A DNA stretch of 64,000 nucleotides. Source: Melitaea cinxia. Taxonomy: Eukaryota > Arthropoda > Insecta > Lepidoptera > Nymphalidae. Within the stretch, counting starts at the first letter, position 1. Each line of letters begins with the position of its first letter. The notes beneath the pieces are model-generated. The model made no database searches and was not told the DNA's origin. It saw nothing but the letters and a program-made list of their open reading frames with translations. Shown here piece by piece: positions 45,263 to 56,676 of the stretch. The stretch spans positions 3,906,508 through 3,970,507 of the forward strand of contig NC_059408.1 in NCBI RefSeq assembly GCF_905220565.1, given 5' to 3'. The translations under genes were made by a program, and so were the position numbers.

Positions 45263-45822
45263 AAAAATCTGTTTACCGGTCTTTGATAAAGCATACGCCA
45301 GATATGTCTATGTCAAGCAGCGGACTGCGATATGCTGAAGCGAAGCGAAGCGGAATGACTAAATTCATCTATACTAATATTTTAAATACATAAGATTTGT
45401 ATTTTTACTGTTTTAGGATATTTGTAACGAAAACTAAAAAGCTACTGGATTGATTTTAAAAACTCTTAAACCAGTAGAATGCTAAGTTGCCATTGAATGA
45501 GATGGGCTATTTTTTTTAAATAACAAATTCGCTATTTATATAGCAACAATTTTTGGGTCTTCATAATAATAATTGGATTCTGTATGTCACCTATATAATT
45601 TTTTTATGTAAGCTACATAGGCTATATTTTAACAGAAGAAAACAGAATAGCTAAAATCGTGTAATTCACGATACTGAAGCCGCAAGCGAAAGCTAGTCAA
45701 TTATGATAGGCTGAAAAGGGCATATATATCTTATTGTATGTCTACCCCTTAGTCTTATAACAAAGGAATGTTTGTGCATATGTGATATTTAGATAAAAAG
45801 TCAAATAAAATATAAATAGAAA

Positions 45823-45925
45823 TCGCTCTTTAGCGATAAGATCGCCTTTGTACATCTCGTATTGTCTTTTTTTAATTGTGTCTGTATTTCGGTGTACATT
45901 AAGCATAGATAAATATAAAAATATA
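45823..45925 (+). mobile_element. LINE 3' tail, plus strand, first copy
   Basis: GAAATCGCTCTTTAGCGATA, GATCGCCTTTGTACATCTCG and GTGTACATTAAGCATAGATAA match the 3'UTR of the LINE at 24396-24880. About 100 bp remain; strongly 5'-truncated. Confidence 0.75.
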
Positions 45926-46351
45926 ATTGAAACAATTAAAACACATTTGTCTGTTAGATGCAGTTTATTATTATTATTTTTTTAAATTCACAAAAGGGTA
46001 CAAAAATAATTTACAACACTGTACAATATGTAATACGGAATAAAACATCACAAGTTTGGTTCACATTTTTCCTATTATAAATAAAAAAATAATAATATAA
46101 GATTATGCACTGACATATTTGACACATTCGGGGTTAGTAACGCTGATCCGATTACCGATTTAGAGTCGTTTCTAAACAAATCAAAAATTGCTACATTATC
46201 AAAACATCATCATTCGTTCATCAATTTTAGTCGTTTTTCTCTACTACGATGTAGCTCATATATAGTAGTAGAAAAAAGATTAACACATTTATGTGTGCTT
46301 TTTCTTTATAGACAGAAAATACAAAAAATTTAGTCTATGCACAGACTAAAG
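45926..46351. other. no supported gene; hairpin-like words
   Basis: AT-rich. TTTTTCTCTACTAC near 46232 and GTAGTAGAAAAAA near 46265 can pair. TAGTCT-ATGCAC-AGACTA at 46331-46348 is a short palindrome just beyond the Ctf18 poly(A) signal. Confidence 0.45.
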
Positions 46352-46357
46352 TTTATT
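46352..46357 (-). terminator. poly(A) signal of Ctf18
   Basis: AATAAA on the minus strand, about 30 bp after the stop codon, followed by TTTAGTCTGTGCATAG. This gives a very short 3'UTR. Confidence 0.65.
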
Positions 46358-46387
46358 TTATATAGTTGCCAGTTTGAATAAAAATCT

Positions 46388-46491
46388 CTATAAGAGATCG
46401 CGTATACGAACGTTTCGACGCACTGCGTTGTTAAAGCCTTCCCGGTACTGGTAGAACACACTGCTTGACGATATGACGTCGGAGACCGCGT
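46388..46491 (-). CDS. Ctf18: Ctf18 clamp-loader subunit, last exon
   Basis: Ctf18 is the large subunit of the alternative RFC complex (with Dcc1 and Ctf8), which loads PCNA at forks, contacts DNA polymerase epsilon and supports sister-chromatid cohesion. On the minus strand, after TTCCACAG, the frame reads DAVSDVISSSSVFYQY and REGFNNAVRRNVRIRDLL, then TAG. The ending (F/Y)(K/R)EGxxNAVRxxVxIRDLL is the conserved C-terminal tail of Ctf18, the part that binds Dcc1-Ctf8. The first two bases complete a codon started by the last base of the exon at 54232. AAA+ domain exons are not seen and must lie upstream, probably beyond the window. Confidence 0.9.
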
Positions 46492-47365
46492 CTGTGGAAG
46501 ATGTATTAATATAAATATGTTTATTTATTGCTGATTAAAATAACAAACCCATATAAATGAAAATTAATCACCGAAATGTATGTGCATAACTTACAAACGG
46601 TATCAAATTGGAAATTAATACTTTTTTTTTGTGGTCGTTATTGTTAGGACTAGGTTTACATTAAACAAAATTAAAAATATTTTAATTACGTAAAAATAAA
46701 ATACATCGATTGGTAGTTAACCGGATCATTTGGTAACTTAACCGCTGGTAAAACTTAACCTTTCCTCAGCTCTATGCGCAATTTATTAATTGAAAAATTA
46801 TTATTATTCGTAATAATCATCAACAAAGAATTACGAAACTTACAAAACAAAAGAAATTAAACTTAGCGACACTTAGGAATTCATTTTTATTTATATAGAA
46901 GATAGGTGTTATCTCATGGAACAGTAAAATTATAATCGAGTTGCTACGCAACGGAATCGTTGGAGTCACACTCTCAAGGAGTACAAAGCGACAGCTAGAT
47001 AAAGGCAGCTGAGGGAGGCGTGCGCGGGGATATAATCAACTTGTATAATTACTTGGAGGCCGAGCCTGTTTGCATACTCTAATAGCTAGCATTGTGACGC
47101 CCACCGACTGCGAGCAAACCTATCGTATTATGTAATCTAGCGGGGGTTTGGAATACCGTAGAATTTTAGAAAAGCTTTATTTTTATTATTTTTAGCAGAT
47201 ATTTAAATTATGCTGGTAGTGACTATAACCGGAAGATTCCATTTTAGTCAAATTAATATTATAGCAATGAAATAAAAGGCAACGTTAATTATGGATTGTG
47301 GTGCGGCCTGGTGTGTGCACACTTCTAACCGCTGCTACTGTATCGTGTCCAGTACCCAAAGGTTA

Positions 47366-47483
47366 TCTGGAAGAAATCGCTATTTAGCGATAAGGTCGCC
47401 TTTGTACATCTTGTATTGTATCTTTCTTTATATGTGTCTGTATTTTGGTGTACATTAAGAATAAATAAATAAATAGTATGTCA
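47366..47483 (+). mobile_element. LINE 3' tail, plus strand, second copy
   Basis: GGTTATCTGGAAGAAATCGC, TTAGCGATAAGGTCGCCTTT and GTGTACATTAAGAATAAATA then an (AAAT)n-like tail. Same family as 24396-24880 and 45823-45925. Confidence 0.8.
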
Positions 47484-47744
47484 CAGGAGTAACGATAGTA
47501 AGATCATCATAAGTTTTCTCTCTCTAAAATATTGGAGACCCAATAAAATACCATGTTAAGAAACAAATATAAATAACAAACCAAGCTAGTGCTCTTAGCA
47601 AATATCGTCGCCACTACATCAGGACACGAATTAGATACTTTCTCGAATCATTTAACCCAACGCATTGTTCAGCGGAACCTGACTAAATTTTCTCCGTTAC
47701 AATTTTGTTGATAAAATACATAAACGTAAGCGTACGGTCAACCT

Positions 47745-48302
47745 AATCCCAACAAAAACATTTTCATGTAAAATGTTGCCAAGACGAGATCATATGGCTC
47801 GCACTGTCAAAAAGTTATCAGATCTCATGTAGAGCCAAGCTTCTAACTCTACACGCCCTAACTCTACAAGCCCTAACTTCACAAACTCTACACCTTAGTC
47901 AAAATATGTGGCTTGGCCGTTTCGTTACTACCGGCTGCCGATGTTGTAGATGACGACTTTCCTGTTTCATTTATATATATATTCTCTTTTTATTTTTATT
48001 TGTATTATATGTATATCAATTATTCTTCTTCTTTTTATTTTTTCTTTAATAGAACTATTTTGTATAACAGAAAAGTAATAAACAGTGAATAAATTTTTTA
48101 CCTTACGCCCACGTGACGGTAGCGAAACGGCCAAGCCACATATTTTGACTAAGGTGTAGAGTTTGTGAAGTTAGGGCTTGTAGAGTTGGGGCGTGTAGAG
48201 TTAGAAGCTTGGCTCTACATGAGATCTGATAACTTTTTGACAGTGCGAGCCATATGATCTCGTCTTGGCAACATTTTACATGAAAATGTTTTTGTTGGGA
48301 TT
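47745..48302. mobile_element. 558-bp foldback element with ~188-bp inverted arms
   Basis: The arms (47745-47932 and 48113-48302) are near-exact inverse complements. Both carry AATCCCAACAAAAACATTTT at the outer end and GGCCGTTTCG near the inner end. The 180-bp centre is AT-rich. There is no frame of interest. It fits a foldback or long-TIR MITE. No target duplication is clear at the outer edges. Inside the arms TAACTCTACA.GCCC words form a short tandem array. Confidence 0.92.
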
Positions 48303-48555
48303 TCACTGCTTTTTGTAAGTTGCTTATGACAATATTTTGGTATTTTGTTCATTTTTTCTTTCTTTGTTTTGGGGTGTATTTCTTGCAAATCAGAGGTGCC
48401 TTTTTTCATAAATCACTCTCTATCTTTGCATTTTTCTTTGTTGGTTTACTGTTTATAATAAGCGATAGATCAAGGCGATACTTGGCTTTTAGGCGATTAT
48501 ATTCGACTATAGCTGCCTGTTGTGCTTTAATACTACTAAAGTCAATATTTATCTA

Positions 48556-49147
48556 ATAACCGATTTTTGTTTTTTATGTATTTTATTATTATTATTTATA
48601 ACAAGGAGCAACAAGGAGTCCCTATATCAATTTTCCGATTTTTGTTTTTTATGTATTTTATTATTATTATTTATAACAAGGAGCAACAAGGAGTCCCTAT
48701 ATCAATTTTCAGACCTCTAGCATCAAAATTTGAGGAAGTCTCATACAAACTTCCATCCCCTAGTTTAAGGGGTTGGGGGGTAAAAGTTTCAAGTTTTAGA
48801 ATTTTTTTGTTGTGTATGTAATAATACTAGCTTACATACCAAATTTCAGCTTTCTGGGACTTCAGCAAGTACTCTAAGAATTTTGATGATCATCAGTGAG
48901 TGACAAAATCGGGCTTTTTTAGATATCAATAAAATCTAAAGTATAAGAGCTATACAATTGAAACTTTATATAGTTAATAAGTCCACTATTGACATCATAT
49001 CCCGAGAATTTTGTTTATCTAGTATGATGCGAACCCAAGTTATGAGGGTTCAAAAAAACGACGAAGCGCTTCGAGAAAAGATAGGTAGTGCTTTTCGTTT
49101 TTTTTATTTTGGCTCGTCTTGGCGGGGGCACTACCGTGCCCCCAGAT
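48556..49147 (+). repeat. direct-repeat element, copy 1, with terminal hairpin
   Basis: It begins with two tandem ~79-bp units (CCGATTTTTGTTTTTTATGT ... AGTCCCTATATCAATTTTC), then GACCTCTAGCATCAAAATTT, AGCTTTCTGGGACTTCAGCA, GATGATCATCAGTGAGTGAC and GCGCTTCGAGAAAAGATAGG. It ends GGCGGGGGCACTACCGTGCC and CCCAGAT. It is about 90% similar by eye to copy 2. No long frame. Confidence 0.9.
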
Positions 49148-49559
49148 AAAGAACATTAATAACACTAAATTGACCGCAAACGACGAATACGGATAATACT
49201 CTCAATAAAAGTAATATGTGTATAATAAAACCGAACAAACACGAAACGTAAGAAAACTGCAAAGTGGACGAAAACTTAATAGTTTATACATATAATTATA
49301 GAAGAACGTTAAATAACACGAAATCCACAGCTATAAATATATCAGAAAATTACTTTGCTGTCTTGAAAAAAAAAACCACTATAAGAGAACTTAATAACTA
49401 TGTCAAACGAAGAAATACAAATATAGAATAAACCAACTGGTTTATCTCCTTAAATACACAGACTCTATATTATCTTTTATAAATCACCAAATATTCACAC
49501 CAAAAACTTGTAATTAACCTTTCACTCTAAATCAATAAATAAATTTTTAAGATGAAATG
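49148..49559. other. spacer between the two direct-repeat copies
   Basis: AT-rich, about 410 bp, not repeated elsewhere in the window and without a gene. Confidence 0.5.
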
Positions 49560-50095
49560 TCAAAAATATTTGTCGATTTTTATTTTTTATGTATTTTTTT
49601 ATTATTATTATTTATCACAAGAAGTAACAAGGAGTCCCTATATCAATTTTCAGACTTCTAGCATCAAAATTTGCGGAAGTCTCATACAAACTTCCATCCC
49701 CTATTTAAAGGGGTTAGGGGGTAAAAGTTCCAAGTTTTAGAATTTTTTTGTTGTTTGTGTACTAATACTAGCTTACATACCAAATTTCAGCTTTCTGGGA
49801 CTTCAGGAAGTACTCTAAGAATTTTGATGATCATCAGTGAGTGACGAAATCGGGGTTTTTTAGATACCAATAAAATCTAAAGTATAAGAGCTATGCAATT
49901 GAAACTTCATATGATTAATAAGTCCACTATTGACATCATATCCTGAGAATTTTGTTTATCCGGTATAATCCAAACCCAAGTTATGAGGGTCCAAAAAAAC
50001 GACGAAGCACTTCGAGAAAAGATAGGTAGTGCTTTTCGTTTTTTTTTTTTTTTTTTTTGTTTCGTCTTGGCGGGGGCACTACCGTGCCCCCAGAT
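49560..50095 (+). repeat. direct-repeat element, copy 2, with terminal hairpin
   Basis: Same order of words as copy 1, with only one leading unit instead of two and a longer T run before GTTTCGTCTTGGCGGGGGCA. The end again forms the GGGGGCAC-TACC-GTGCCCCC hairpin followed by AGAT. Confidence 0.9.
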
Positions 50096-51628
50096 GCTAA
50101 ACTGTCACCGTAGCCTTGGGATGTCTGCAATACTAGTAGCAGGCACCCAAAGACTAAGGTAACCGTTTAACACCGGAGCAGCATACTATAATAACAAGCG
50201 CATAGCCGCCGCTACCTCATCTAACAACACGGAGTGTCCCCAGGAGCCTTACCACATGAACACGACACGATATTAGGACAGTATTGTGGCTGTGATTTTC
50301 TGCAAGGTTAAAGTACGTTCCCTACCCTGCAGTGCAGTTTAGATAATTTGTAATCTAACTCTCGCTAAAATTTCTTCAAACCCTTAACAGAACCATCGAC
50401 ATTTAAATCCGACTTACTCTTAACCGTTTCGCGTTAATAACTTCGCTTTTACCGTGAGACCCGGTAACTAGTGTAGCATTTTAATTTAGGCAGGCTTTAT
50501 ACGGGCGACGGTGAATTAAAGGCGAGCTTGATGAGAAGATGGCTTTAATGAGGTACATTCATACACGTTGGTTTTTAATAGAAATAGCCTGTGGAGTAAA
50601 CGTTCGCTGATTATCGTTTAGAGGTTTTTGTGTTAATTTTCTTTAATGTCGAAGTGTTACACGCTTAATACGTGCAGTTTATTTCAGTTTTAATATAGGA
50701 TATATAATAATAATATTTCGTAATATATTACAATATCAACTTTTTTACATTACAACATAGTGTTTGCAAGTCTATTAGAAATTGTATTTTTCAACACGCA
50801 TTTTTACAACATTTTTAATTTCACATATTCATTAGGATGTACAACAAAAAAGAATACTCCTCAATTTTGTTATATTGCTGTTCGTATTATTGGCATTACA
50901 GTTTAAACTACAGTTAACATTACGTACAAAAAATATGTTAAACAATTGATTTATAATAAAACATTATTAATTATAATTATATAGTAGTAAGTTACTACAA
51001 TTGAAATTACACAAATCATCAAATAATCCCTCAACGATAACCATTACGTGAAATCGGAACTCAATCAAAACTCAAAAATCCATTCAACGATAAATGTAAA
51101 CTGAGAATTAATAATATTTAACTGAAATCGAGTGAGTACAATGGAGGATCTCAAATCAAACACGGTTCGAACAATTGACTTAGCTCGTCTCATTATAACT
51201 TGCTCGGGGATGGGAAGATACGTTATTATGTTTTATTTAAATAACGGGATTTTGATTGATGTTATATATCGTGTGGAGATTGTGTGGTAGATTTTTGTTA
51301 AATGAAAATTATGTTTGAAAAATATGTATGCGTATTATTAACATAAATGTATTTTTTTAATAATTAACTAACTGTTAATTCCTTAATAATTAATACAATA
51401 TTTAATATAATAACGAATGAATGAAGCCATTTGAAAGACTGACTGACTGAGGTACTTTTTTTATTTTTTACTTCCAAAATAAAATGTACTATAAGATTGT
51501 GAATTGACTTCGTAGCAGATCTACGAAACGACGTATAGTTCGTAGAGGTTAGCTACGTCGAACGTAGTAGGTATGCATTAGGGTAGCCTAGCACACATAC
51601 AAGCCTAGTGTTACATATAGACAATAAA

Positions 51629-51632
<4 letters not shown>
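50096..51632. other. no supported gene
   Basis: 50096-50320 holds a diverged relative of the 'GGTCGGCAAAC' repeat (GATGTCTGCAATACTAGTAG, CCCCAGGAGCCTTACC, GTGATTTTCTGCAAGGTTAA). The rest is AT-rich and featureless; short TACG-rich words near 51510-51570 (CGTAGCAGATCTACG) form small palindromes. Confidence 0.5.

Positions 51633-51674
<42 letters not shown>
51633..51674. repeat. TA microsatellite
   Basis: About 20 uninterrupted TA units. Likely polymorphic. Confidence 0.95.
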
Positions 51675-51676
<2 letters not shown>

Positions 51677-52394
51677 CAAGGAAAAAGTATAAAGGTCAAA
51701 AAACATACAATAACATGTCTAGATTACTTTGATATGACACTGTCACTCAAAAAGTATTTAAAAAATTGCAATGGTAATAAGTATCGCCGTCCTATTAAAC
51801 TTATACCAGTTTAGCTAATTAATTACGATGAAAATTTATCTATAAAGGGGAATATTAAATATGTTTTAGATTGACATTGAAATCCACGCCGGCGTGAGAT
51901 AAATTTTACACTCTATCCTGTTACAAATCGCGTTGAGATCATTACCTAGTCAAGTTAGCGAGAAAGCAATTGTTGTAAAGCGATGGCCTCACAATGAGAA
52001 AACCATTTTCGACAACCACGCAATTATCGCACGAGCAATTGGTATATGTCAAATGTAATTGAGACGTGTAATCAGGTTACATTTAGTATCAAATATATAT
52101 CTCACATCGAGTCTAGTACTAACAAGAATTCGTAATAATAACTGGTTCAATTTTTATTTTTCTGTGCTTCTACTTGTCGCTTTTGAATTGTATTTCATGT
52201 CATTTCGAATTGTATGGTATGGAAATAGGAAAATTTTGAGTGTCATTGCTAATTCAAATTATGTTCATTTACTCCAGAGTGAAAATAGTAATAAGCAACA
52301 GTGTCCAAAAAAAGAAACTTTAGCCTCTATTTCACATCAACTTTATTAGCTTTTAGCTTAAACACAAATAATTTGTGATTTTTATATAATAATC
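51675..52394. other. no supported gene
   Basis: AT-rich intronic DNA of Ctf18. Confidence 0.5.
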
Positions 52395-52722
52395 TACGGC
52401 AGTAAGAATATAGCCACCCCCTCTCTTCCCGTGGGTGTCGTAAGAGGCAACTAAGGGATGACACAGTTCCACTACCACCTTGGAACTTAAAAAGCCGACC
52501 GGTGGCGGGATAACCATCCAACTGCTGGCTTTGAAATACACAGGCCGAAGACGGGCAGCAGCGTCTTCGGTGCGACAAAGCCAGCCCTGCGGTCACCAAC
52601 CCGCCTGCCCAGCGTGGTGACTATGGGCAAAACACACGAGTTCATGCCATTTTTGGCGTGAACTTATGGAGGCCTATGTCCAGCAGTGGACTGTGATCGG
52701 CTGAAATGATGATGATGATGAT
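52395..52722 (+). mobile_element. non-LTR 3' end with (TGA)n tail, long copy 2
   Basis: It matches 15169-15490 over its full length, with the same left edge (CTACGG..TAAGAATATAG) and a longer TGATGATGATGATGAT tail. The well-kept sequence suggests relatively recent activity. Confidence 0.82.
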
Positions 52723-53351
52723 ATAATAAACCTGGAAAATGGGAAATGTTAACGGAGTCGAAAAACTAATAATCGTCTCGAAAAATTCCCAACACAAATT
52801 TTTAAAACAATATATTTATTTCATAATAAATAATCCTCATATTATTTATCTTACGTTTAAGACATTTAGCATTTACTATGTTTTTGACATTTTAAGTCTG
52901 TTACAATACCGTAACACTACGTTTACTATTGATTTATTAAATTCAAACGTTAAAATTCATCAGTGAACTCCAACCCTTTCACGAAAACAATATTTCGATG
53001 TCTATTAAAACGTCCCCGACCGAATTATACGTTTAATATCCAAAATGGTAGACAATCGGTTAGGCGCGGACAATTACGGCGGGATCAGGTGTTCGATTCC
53101 GGCGGGCGACGTCAAATGAATATTAACAACCCTTCCCGGAGTGTAATTGAAAATAATAGGCTCACTTGTAACGTTATGTGATAATATCTTGGGTGATATG
53201 TAATAATGGATACGTTTATTAATGTTATGATACGTAATATACTTTGTTTTAATTGCTGAAAATATATAACGATATCTATTACATATATGGATATATTTAA
53301 TATTTTGATTTCAGTTGGATCGTTGATTTAGTCTCTACAATTATAATATGC
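52723..53351. other. no supported gene; possible SINE-head word
   Basis: Around 53055-53110, CGGTTAGGCGCGGACAATTA and GTGTTCGATTCCGGCGGGCG resemble A- and B-box words of a tRNA-derived SINE. Too little follows to assign a family. Confidence 0.35.
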
Positions 53352-53852
53352 TATAAAAAACCATTAGCTGTTGGCAGTAGAAATTCGAATCGATGGTTTT
53401 GCCTGGCGATAAAAGGTCATAATGAATAGTGCTCTTCAAATCACATCATACTCTCAACATCACCTTATTGTGTGTCAACCCAGGTTTCGCGATACTCTGT
53501 GTAGTTTGACCTACCTTTGACTACGATCTTTTTCGTACATTCTTATCGTAGGTGATCCACTTCGTCACCAGTGATTGATCTCTTCAACAATGGTTCGATA
53601 TCATTACGTCTTAAGAGAGAATCGCAAATTAGTACACGGTCCATTAGGTTTATTCAGAGAGTTCTTTTGGCACCAATATATTGAGCTTTTTGTATAGCCA
53701 GCCTTCTTCAAATGGGTCAAAACTGTTTGTTTTATGGTCAATTCTCAGATCTTCAGCTATATCGTAACTACTCAAATGTCGATCTAGCTCCACTTTTTCA
53801 ATAATGTCGTCACGTTTATCTGTAACCGGGCGACCAGAGCGAAATGCATCTT
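53352..53852 (-). pseudogene. mariner transposase remnant, minus strand
   Basis: On the minus strand it reads GRPVTDKRDDIIEKVELDRH, SSYDIAEDLRIDHKT, then after a frameshift KKLNILVPKELSE, ITYDKNVRKRS and SNFYCQQLM. These are the helix-turn-helix and start of the catalytic region of a mariner transposase. It covers a more N-terminal part than the copy at 5392-6060, and the overlapping part is clearly the same family. Stops and shifts disable it. It lies in the Ctf18 intron. Confidence 0.88.
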
Positions 53853-54231
53853 TGACATCAAAATTTAATTATTGAAAACGCTTATTTTTATTCGAGTAAT
53901 CATTTATGTATATGAATTTTTACGTTATATTACTTACTCTTCCATAGCGTGGTGTATTTGATTCTGTTTATTAGCGCATTTTTAAACATTTTTTTTTAAT
54001 GAAATGTAATGTATATAAACATCGACTTAATGTACGTTTATTTAACTTTTAACTACCTTTTAAGATATGGCACCTTTCTTGCTACACGGTTGCCGATGTA
54101 CGGCGACAGATAATAATGTTAATACGTACATAAAAACTTTAAAACGTTAAACGGCCACTCACAATTAATCTCTAGAAGTACTTGATATTTTTATGTTTAT
54201 TAACCATATAGACAAATAAACCTTTAATTAC

Positions 54232-54286
54232 CTTGTTTTTGTACTTGAGATAGGGGAACGATACGCCCGAAGAAATCCTTATGGAC
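54232..54286 (-). CDS. Ctf18: Ctf18 clamp-loader subunit, penultimate exon
   Basis: A 55-bp exon on the minus strand between TTTTGTTGCAG and GTAATTAAAGG. Starting in phase 0 it reads VHKDFFGRIVP and LSQVQKQ, leaving one base G that joins AC at 46491 to make Asp. The KDFFGR(I/V)V motif is what I remember from the linker before the Ctf18 C-terminal tail. A second frame is also open (SGVSFPYLKYKNK), but only the first gives both the motif and a phase match with the last exon. Exons for the AAA+ ATPase part are not seen up to 64000. Confidence 0.82.
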
Positions 54287-56337
54287 CTGCAACAAAATAT
54301 TAAACATGTATGAACGGGCGCAAACACTAGTATCAAAAACAAACACCACACGTCTCATTATTCCACTCATAAACCGCGACGCGTCGCGTACAATTAAAAA
54401 ACACATTTTCCTCTAAATTGCTTTCTGCTCTGCGCCCGCGGCCACATCACATTGCCGCTCCAATTAGAAATCACAACCACACGGCCACGCACCTCACGAC
54501 TCTACATTATTATTACACGCTAATCCCTACGGTATTGCAGAGGCAATAAGGACGACAACTGCTTATTTATTTTTGTATACTATTCCGTGTTTTATTATAT
54601 AACTTGAATGTACGATAGGGATGGCAACAGTTATCTTTATGCGTTATTACAGCAAGGGAATATGCCTGCTATTGTGAAGTAATACGGTGTATTTTATAGG
54701 GGTTTTTTAAATAAGTTGTTTAGGTATGTCGAGTAGTTTATGTAGGTAAAGTTGAGTGTCTAGATTTGAGACATCGTTAGTGGTGATTGTGGTAACGATG
54801 TTGTTACACCTGTGTTTCGAGTGGATCGTTCTCGTCTCGAGCAACGAATAATTTTCACGATGCATTTTAGAAATTTAACGCGTATTTTAAAAAAAGATAT
54901 ATGATCTAATTACGTTAATAAAATTATTTACTTAAAATAGATAAATAATGCCCACGTAATTAATTTTCAGAGTATTTTGCGTTGCTATGAAATATATTCG
55001 TAGCGCTTTGTAGCAGCTACGTAGGGCGTACAGAATAAATGCATTTACTTTGTAATTTTTAAGTTTATGGTTTAATAAAATTGGTGAGTAAAAAAATAAC
55101 AACTAAAGAACATCTAATCAATTACATTTAAAAATTATTTTTTCAATTTCAATTTATCTTCAAATCTAAAAACATAATTTCAAACATATCACTCATATTT
55201 TTATTACGTACATTTTATAAACAATAAATATTCATAAATCATGCTCTTTTTATTAAATTTAATATTTAATAACAATAAAGAATAAAAAAAAACATTGAAT
55301 AAATATAACAGTTACAAATAAGATCGATCGCGAAACAGTATCAGGAGCAAAAGCGGGCAATATGAAACCAATAACTTGTTTGTTATCCGTGTGAGATCGA
55401 CAATATCATTGAAACGACTCGAAGCCTTAGGCTTGAACGCATTTCATAAGCTACAGCGAGTTTGTACCATATAAAATATGTTTATGATTCGCGAGTATCG
55501 TGATATTGAATTAATTTTTTAGCCAATAATTTTATCCCCTTAATAAACATTATTTCTAAGACACAAATAAATTAAGTTCCTCTTGTTTACATGACAAACT
55601 AGTTCAAATATTCAAAACTGTAATATAGTAAGTACTGTAAATGTAGTAATCTGCTGGTTTTTAGTAACACATAAATTATGTAAAGATGGTGACGTCATGT
55701 GTAAGTAACATTATGTACGCTAAAAAGTTGTAATGGAATTTTTAGATAATAAAACCGTTGGACAATGGACTTAAACATAATACAACCCTTAGTTTGCTAT
55801 TCTGGAAAAAATAAAAATGAATTATAAAATAAAAGTATACGTAGCAAAAAATGAAAAACGAAAGTTCAATTGTAAAATTTCAAGAATCAAATATAATTCC
55901 TTATAAACATTAGAAGAAACTGCATCTAATGTGTAGGCTTTTTATATAATTATGTGATATTTTTTCAAATGTATCTCATGAGTTGGAACAGAGTGTGACT
56001 TCGTGGTATCGCAATATTTCTGATTACGGGCATCGGCGCTGGCGGTAAATCGCGACACACGAGCGCATAAACACAATTTCCTTCTCATAAAAGTTATCTT
56101 CACATATTACGACGCAAGTAACGATAGGTGATTGGCTAGGAAGTGGATTGCGATGTCGTTATTGTCAATTGTGAGGTGATCAGAACGTTATGAGGTAATA
56201 CTTTTATAAGGTTCTGTTTCAGTAACGTCAATAAAAATAACCGTCACCACTTTTTTTTGAACCAAATCCTATATGTTTTACCTAAGCTTGCAGTATAACT
56301 AATCTGTAAAATTGATTGTCTGTTCAGGATCTATTAC
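54287..56337. other. no supported exon
   Basis: This should be Ctf18 intron if the gene continues upstream. A GC-richer block at 54420-54560 and another at 55320-55480 show no exon that I can match to Ctf18. Confidence 0.4.
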
Positions 56338-56676
56338 GCTACGCTTTAGCCTGTAATATCCCACTGCTGAGCATAGGCCGCTCTAGAAAAAGGATCAGAG
56401 CTTAATCCACCACGCTGCTCCAATGCGGGTTGGCGGATATATTCCCTACTACGAATAACGATCGCTATCAGGTGTACATGATAACAACCGGGACCGACTT
56501 AACGTGCCCTTCAAGGGACGGTGGAGAGACCCACAAGGACTGTACAAACACTCAGACCACGGCAAACACCTGTATGGCCAATACAAATGTTTGCCATGTG
56601 CGGGGATCGAATCCGCAACCGCCAGCGGAAGAGCCATAAACCAGTGTGGTGAACGTTGCGCCAACGCGGCGTTATA
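56338..56676 (-). mobile_element. nearly full-length SINE (Metulj-like), minus strand
   Basis: Read on the minus strand: a tRNA-like head GCCGCGTTGGCGCAACGTTC with B box GCGGATTCGATCCCCGCAC, a body (CACCGTCCCTTGAAGGGCAC, GTTGTTATCATGTACACCTG), and the end GAGCAGCGTGGTGGATTAAG to GTGGGATATTACAGGCT. About 340 bp. It is the reference copy for the truncated ones in the window. The open frames in it are chance. Confidence 0.85.

Larger units (their letters stand above)
46492..54231 (-). other. 7.7-kb last intron of Ctf18, transposon-filled
   Basis: The donor is CAAG/GTAATTAAAGG and the acceptor is ATCTTCCACAG/AC on the minus strand. The interior holds a LINE tail, a foldback, a direct-repeat pair, a TA microsatellite, a non-LTR 3' end and a mariner remnant. 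No further exon is needed, since the flanking exons join in phase. Confidence 0.75.

Noticed and set aside
48520..48821. Frames with repeated FFMYFIIIIYNKEQ
   Set aside because: They arise from the tandem 79-bp start of the direct-repeat element; no protein evidence.
51608..51814. 68-codon frame with a run of alternating Ile-Tyr
   Set aside because: It is a translated TA microsatellite.
54232..54286. Alternative reading frame of the exon (SGVSFPYLKYKNK)
   Set aside because: Open too, but it loses the KDFFGR motif and does not join in phase with the conserved Ctf18 C-terminal exon.
56430..56664. Open frames on both strands
   Set aside because: They lie wholly within a SINE.
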